Shown in pieces: positions 4,848 to 6,924 of a DNA stretch of 6,924 nucleotides. Positions within the stretch are counted from its first letter, which is position 1, and each line of letters begins with the position of its first letter. The position numbers were made by a program, and so were the translations under genes. Origin of the DNA: Deltaproteobacteria bacterium (GTDB lineage: Bacteria > Desulfobacterota > Desulfarculia > Adiutricales > Adiutricaceae). The stretch lies in NCBI GenBank assembly GCA_031267005.1, contig JAIRZX010000093.1:1-6924 (forward strand). Direction: 5' to 3'. The notes beneath the pieces were generated by a model. The model made no database searches. It was given only the letters and a program-made list of their open reading frames with translations, and was not told the DNA's origin.

Positions 4848-6924
4848 AGTCTCCCCTGTATCCTGCCCCCGGCCCTGGCCTCGCTCGCAGTCCTGGCGGC
4901 GGCGCTTTGCCTTTCGTCCGGGACCGCGCATGCCGCCCGCAAAAAACCCGGCGGAAAAGCCAAAGGCGGGGGGCCGTCCGGGAAAAAGGGAGGCGCGAAA
5001 TCCGGGGCCAAGGGTCCCCCGCCCGGGAAGAAGGGCGCCGGTTCCCGCGCCCGGGTCCCGCAGGGCAGAAAGCCGCGGCTTCCGGAGGGCTGGCCCGCGT
5101 GGAGCTTCCAGCCGATGCCCGGCATAGTGGAGGAGGAAAGGCGGGCGGCCACGAAGCTCGCGGAGCGCGGCCGTTTCCTGGAGGCGGCTTTCGCCTGGGA
5201 CGGGGTGCGGGCGCTCGCCCGCTTTATATACGGCCCAGGCGACCCGCGGGCCTTGGCCGCGCTCGCCCGCTCGGCCGGCTCTGTCTGGGAGTCGCCGGAG
5301 AAAGCCGTCGAAGCGGCAGCCGCCCGACCGGTCGGGGCCCAGTCGAGCCTCAAAACCGCCCGCGAAAAACTCGCTTTCTCCCTCTCCGCCGGAGCCGCGA
5401 GCGGTTTGATGAAAATCGCCAAGGACGGCGGCTCGGACAGCCACCCGGACTGCATGCCCGAGTTTTTCGGAGAAGTCCGCTTCGCGGTCGGCACTATACA
5501 CGCGGCCACAGCGAGCCTTTTCGACGGCCCCGTCCGGGAAGGCGAGGGAGGCGTGGAGTCCGGGGGAGCGCCTGCAGGCCGGAGAGAAGACGGGAGCGGG
5601 GGTTACGGGGAGCGCCGGGAAACCGGCGGTTCCGGGAAGGGCTTTGAAGAAGGGCTCGAAAAGGAAGGGCGCGAAGCCGTCCCCGAAGACTGGCGCTCGC
5701 TCTCGTCCCTGCTGTACCCCGTGCCCGAGCCCGAGCCCGAGGCCGAGGCCGTGCCCGAGCCCGAGCCGGAGGCCGAGGCCGTGCCCGTGCCCGTGCCCGA
5801 GCCCGAGCCGGACGCAAAGTCCCTTCTCCGGGAAACCCCGGACGCTTTCAGGCTTCGGCTCGCCGAGGAGGAGGGCCCGGCCGGGGCGGGGCCCGGGTCC
5901 CGCGAAGCGCTCGCGCTCCGCTCGCTTTTGGGCGCGGAGCTCTGCGATTCCGCGGATCCGGCCTGCTGGGAAGAGGGCCTGGCGCTCCTCCGGGAGGCGT
6001 CCGAGGGCCTGGACGCGCTCCGGGGCCCAGGCTGCCCCGACGCCCTCGACGCTAAGCTCGCCTGGGCCCGTTGCCTGGCGGCCCTGCCCGGTCCGGGAAG
6101 GATACCGTGGAAAATCACCCTGTCGCCGCCCCGGAAGAGGCTCCGGGCGGCGGAAGCGTTGTTGCGGGAGGCCGTGTCGGCCGCGGACGGCCTCCCGGAC
6201 CCGCCCCGGCTCCGCTTCCGCACCGCCGCCCGCCTTAAGCTGGCGGCGGTGCTCGTCGCGCTTGAAGACCGGAAGGGAGGGGTCGCCGAGGCCGAAGCGG
6301 CGGCGGCCGAAGGGGGCGAAACGGACGAACGCGCTGCGGCCCTCCGCGCCTTCGAAACGGCCGAGTGTTTCAGGAAAGGCGGAAACCCACGGGGCGCGCG
6401 TGAATTCCACCGCGACGCGCTCGCGGCGCGCCGGGAGAACCTGGGCTGGCGGCACCCCGAAACCGCCCAGTCCCTGGCGTTTTCCGGCGACCTGGAGGCT
6501 CAGCTGCAAGGGGACCGGGCCGGCATGGCTTTCTGGGCCCTGGCCCTGGAGGCGCTCGAGGGCGGGGGGGAGCTTTTCGAGAGGGAAAGGGCCGTGCTGG
6601 AACTACGCCTCGGCCGTGCGCTGCTGGATAACGGCTTCTCCGAAGCGGCGCGCCCGATCCTGGAAAAAACCCTTGGCCGCGCCGTAGCGCTCGCGGGTGA
6701 AACGGACTGGCTTTCCCTGGAGTCCCTCCTGAGCCTCTCGTACGCCCGCCTCTTTTCCGGCTTGGCGGGACCCGCCGAGGAAAGCTTCGCGAAGGTCGCG
6801 CTGGTCCTGGACGGCGGGGCGGCCCGGCCCCGGACGCGAGCCGAAGCGGGGCAACGCGGGGAAATGCTTTTCCTCGCCCTGACCGGCCTCGGGAGCGCCC
6901 TGAACTCACGGGGCGACGTCGCCG
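4845..6924 (+). CDS. Exported TPR-like repeat protein, second tandem copy, 3' end outside window
   Basis: The frame from the GTG at 4845 is open for 693 codons to the window edge; aligned to the first copy about 60 more residues are expected, giving roughly 755. Residues 1-30 repeat the signal peptide exactly (cleavage after AHA), followed by the same basic Lys/Gly/Pro linker. In the first 68 residues only positions 38 and 56 differ (Asn/Met in copy one, Lys/Lys here). The helical TPR-like parts follow the same order, including LGWRHPETAQSLA at about residue 525 and a repeat pair near 604-650. Differences from copy one: a charged Gly/Arg/Glu-rich linker around 240-280, then three 10-residue repeats VPEPEPEAEA, VPEPEPEAEA, VPVPVPEPEP (residues 293-322); His200 replaces the first Cys of the CxxC; and a 13-residue segment near residue 500 is absent. 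It probably acts as an exported scaffold like copy one; the partner is unknown. The long opposite-strand frame 4572-6509 is a shadow. Confidence 0.93.
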   Translation, partial: MSLPCILPPALASLAVLAAALCLSSGTAHAARKKPGGKAKGGGPSGKKGGAKSGAKGPPPGKKGAGSRARVPQGRKPRLPEGWPAWSFQPMPGIVEEERRAATKLAERGRFLEAAFAWDGVRALARFIYGPGDPRALAALARSAGSVWESPEKAVEAAAARPVGAQSSLKTAREKLAFSLSAGAASGLMKIAKDGGSDSHPDCMPEFFGEVRFAVGTIHAATASLFDGPVREGEGGVESGGAPAGRREDGSGGYGERRETGGSGKGFEEGLEKEGREAVPEDWRSLSSLLYPVPEPEPEAEAVPEPEPEAEAVPVPVPEPEPDAKSLLRETPDAFRLRLAEEEGPAGAGPGSREALALRSLLGAELCDSADPACWEEGLALLREASEGLDALRGPGCPDALDAKLAWARCLAALPGPGRIPWKITLSPPRKRLRAAEALLREAVSAADGLPDPPRLRFRTAARLKLAAVLVALEDRKGGVAEAEAAAAEGGETDERAAALRAFETAECFRKGGNPRGAREFHRDALAARRENLGWRHPETAQSLAFSGDLEAQLQGDRAGMAFWALALEALEGGGELFERERAVLELRLGRALLDNGFSEAARPILEKTLGRAVALAGETDWLSLESLLSLSYARLFSGLAGPAEESFAKVALVLDGGAARPRTRAEAGQRGEMLFLALTGLGSALNSRGDVA
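5721..5810 (+). repeat. In-frame 30-bp tandem repeat coding for Pro/Glu/Ala/Val
   Basis: Three 30-bp units (5721-5750, 5751-5780, 5781-5810) each encode ten residues. Units 1 and 2 both give VPEPEPEAEA and differ at a single base (CCC against CCG); unit 3 gives VPVPVPEPEP. At a finer scale the array is built from six-base GAGCCC and GTGCCC steps. The first TPR gene has only PAPEPAA at this place. The product should be an extended, acidic, rigid spacer between two helical parts. Confidence 0.92.

Noticed and set aside
4572..6509. 645-codon open frame on the minus strand opposite the second TPR gene
   Set aside because: It overlaps a well-supported gene with a signal peptide and paralogue. Its product is Arg/Gly-rich without recognisable domains, as expected for antisense reading of GC-rich codons.

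Overview
The window joins two kinds of DNA. Bases 1 to about 693 are AT-rich and hold the 5' part of an IS4-family insertion sequence on the minus strand, with a transposase broken by an in-frame stop. From about 960 to the end the DNA is very GC-rich, with strong G/C preference at third codon positions, signal-peptide-bearing genes and GTG starts. This fits a high-GC bacterium, probably with a Gram-negative-type envelope. No taxonomic marker is present. A deltaproteobacterial (Desulfobacterota-like) origin is only a guess from overall gene style.

Layout: IS4-family remnant (1-693, minus); a transition stretch without a supported gene (694-993); a probable small unknown gene on the minus strand (994-1404); a divergent intergenic region with short repeats, a candidate promoter, a 12-bp palindrome and an inverted repeat (1405-1669); a complete gene on the plus strand for a 736-residue exported TPR-like protein (1670-3880); a 964-bp intergenic region with a GAT/GGT/GCG minisatellite, a strong hairpin and a 30-bp direct repeat (3881-4844); and a second, paralogous exported TPR-like gene that runs off the right edge (4845 to beyond 6924).

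The two large genes are the centre of the window. They are tandem, same-strand paralogues. The signal peptide and a Lys/Gly/Pro-rich basic linker are almost identical (two differences in the first 68 residues), while the middle differs by substitutions and in-frame repeat changes. The second copy carries three 10-residue Pro/Glu/Ala/Val repeats that the first lacks. The first has an extra 13-residue segment that the second lacks. Both look like exported, probably periplasmic or surface scaffold proteins with helical TPR-type repeats. No enzymatic motif was seen and the biological role is unknown.

The most interesting structural observation is at the 3' end of the first TPR gene. A run of six G lies just before its stop. 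A +1 shift there (or loss of one G) would bypass the stop and read straight into the minisatellite, adding an Asp/Gly-rich acidic stretch followed by a Met/Val hydrophobic segment. This could be a switchable C-terminus or simply a by-product of the trinucleotide repeat; the sequence alone cannot decide.
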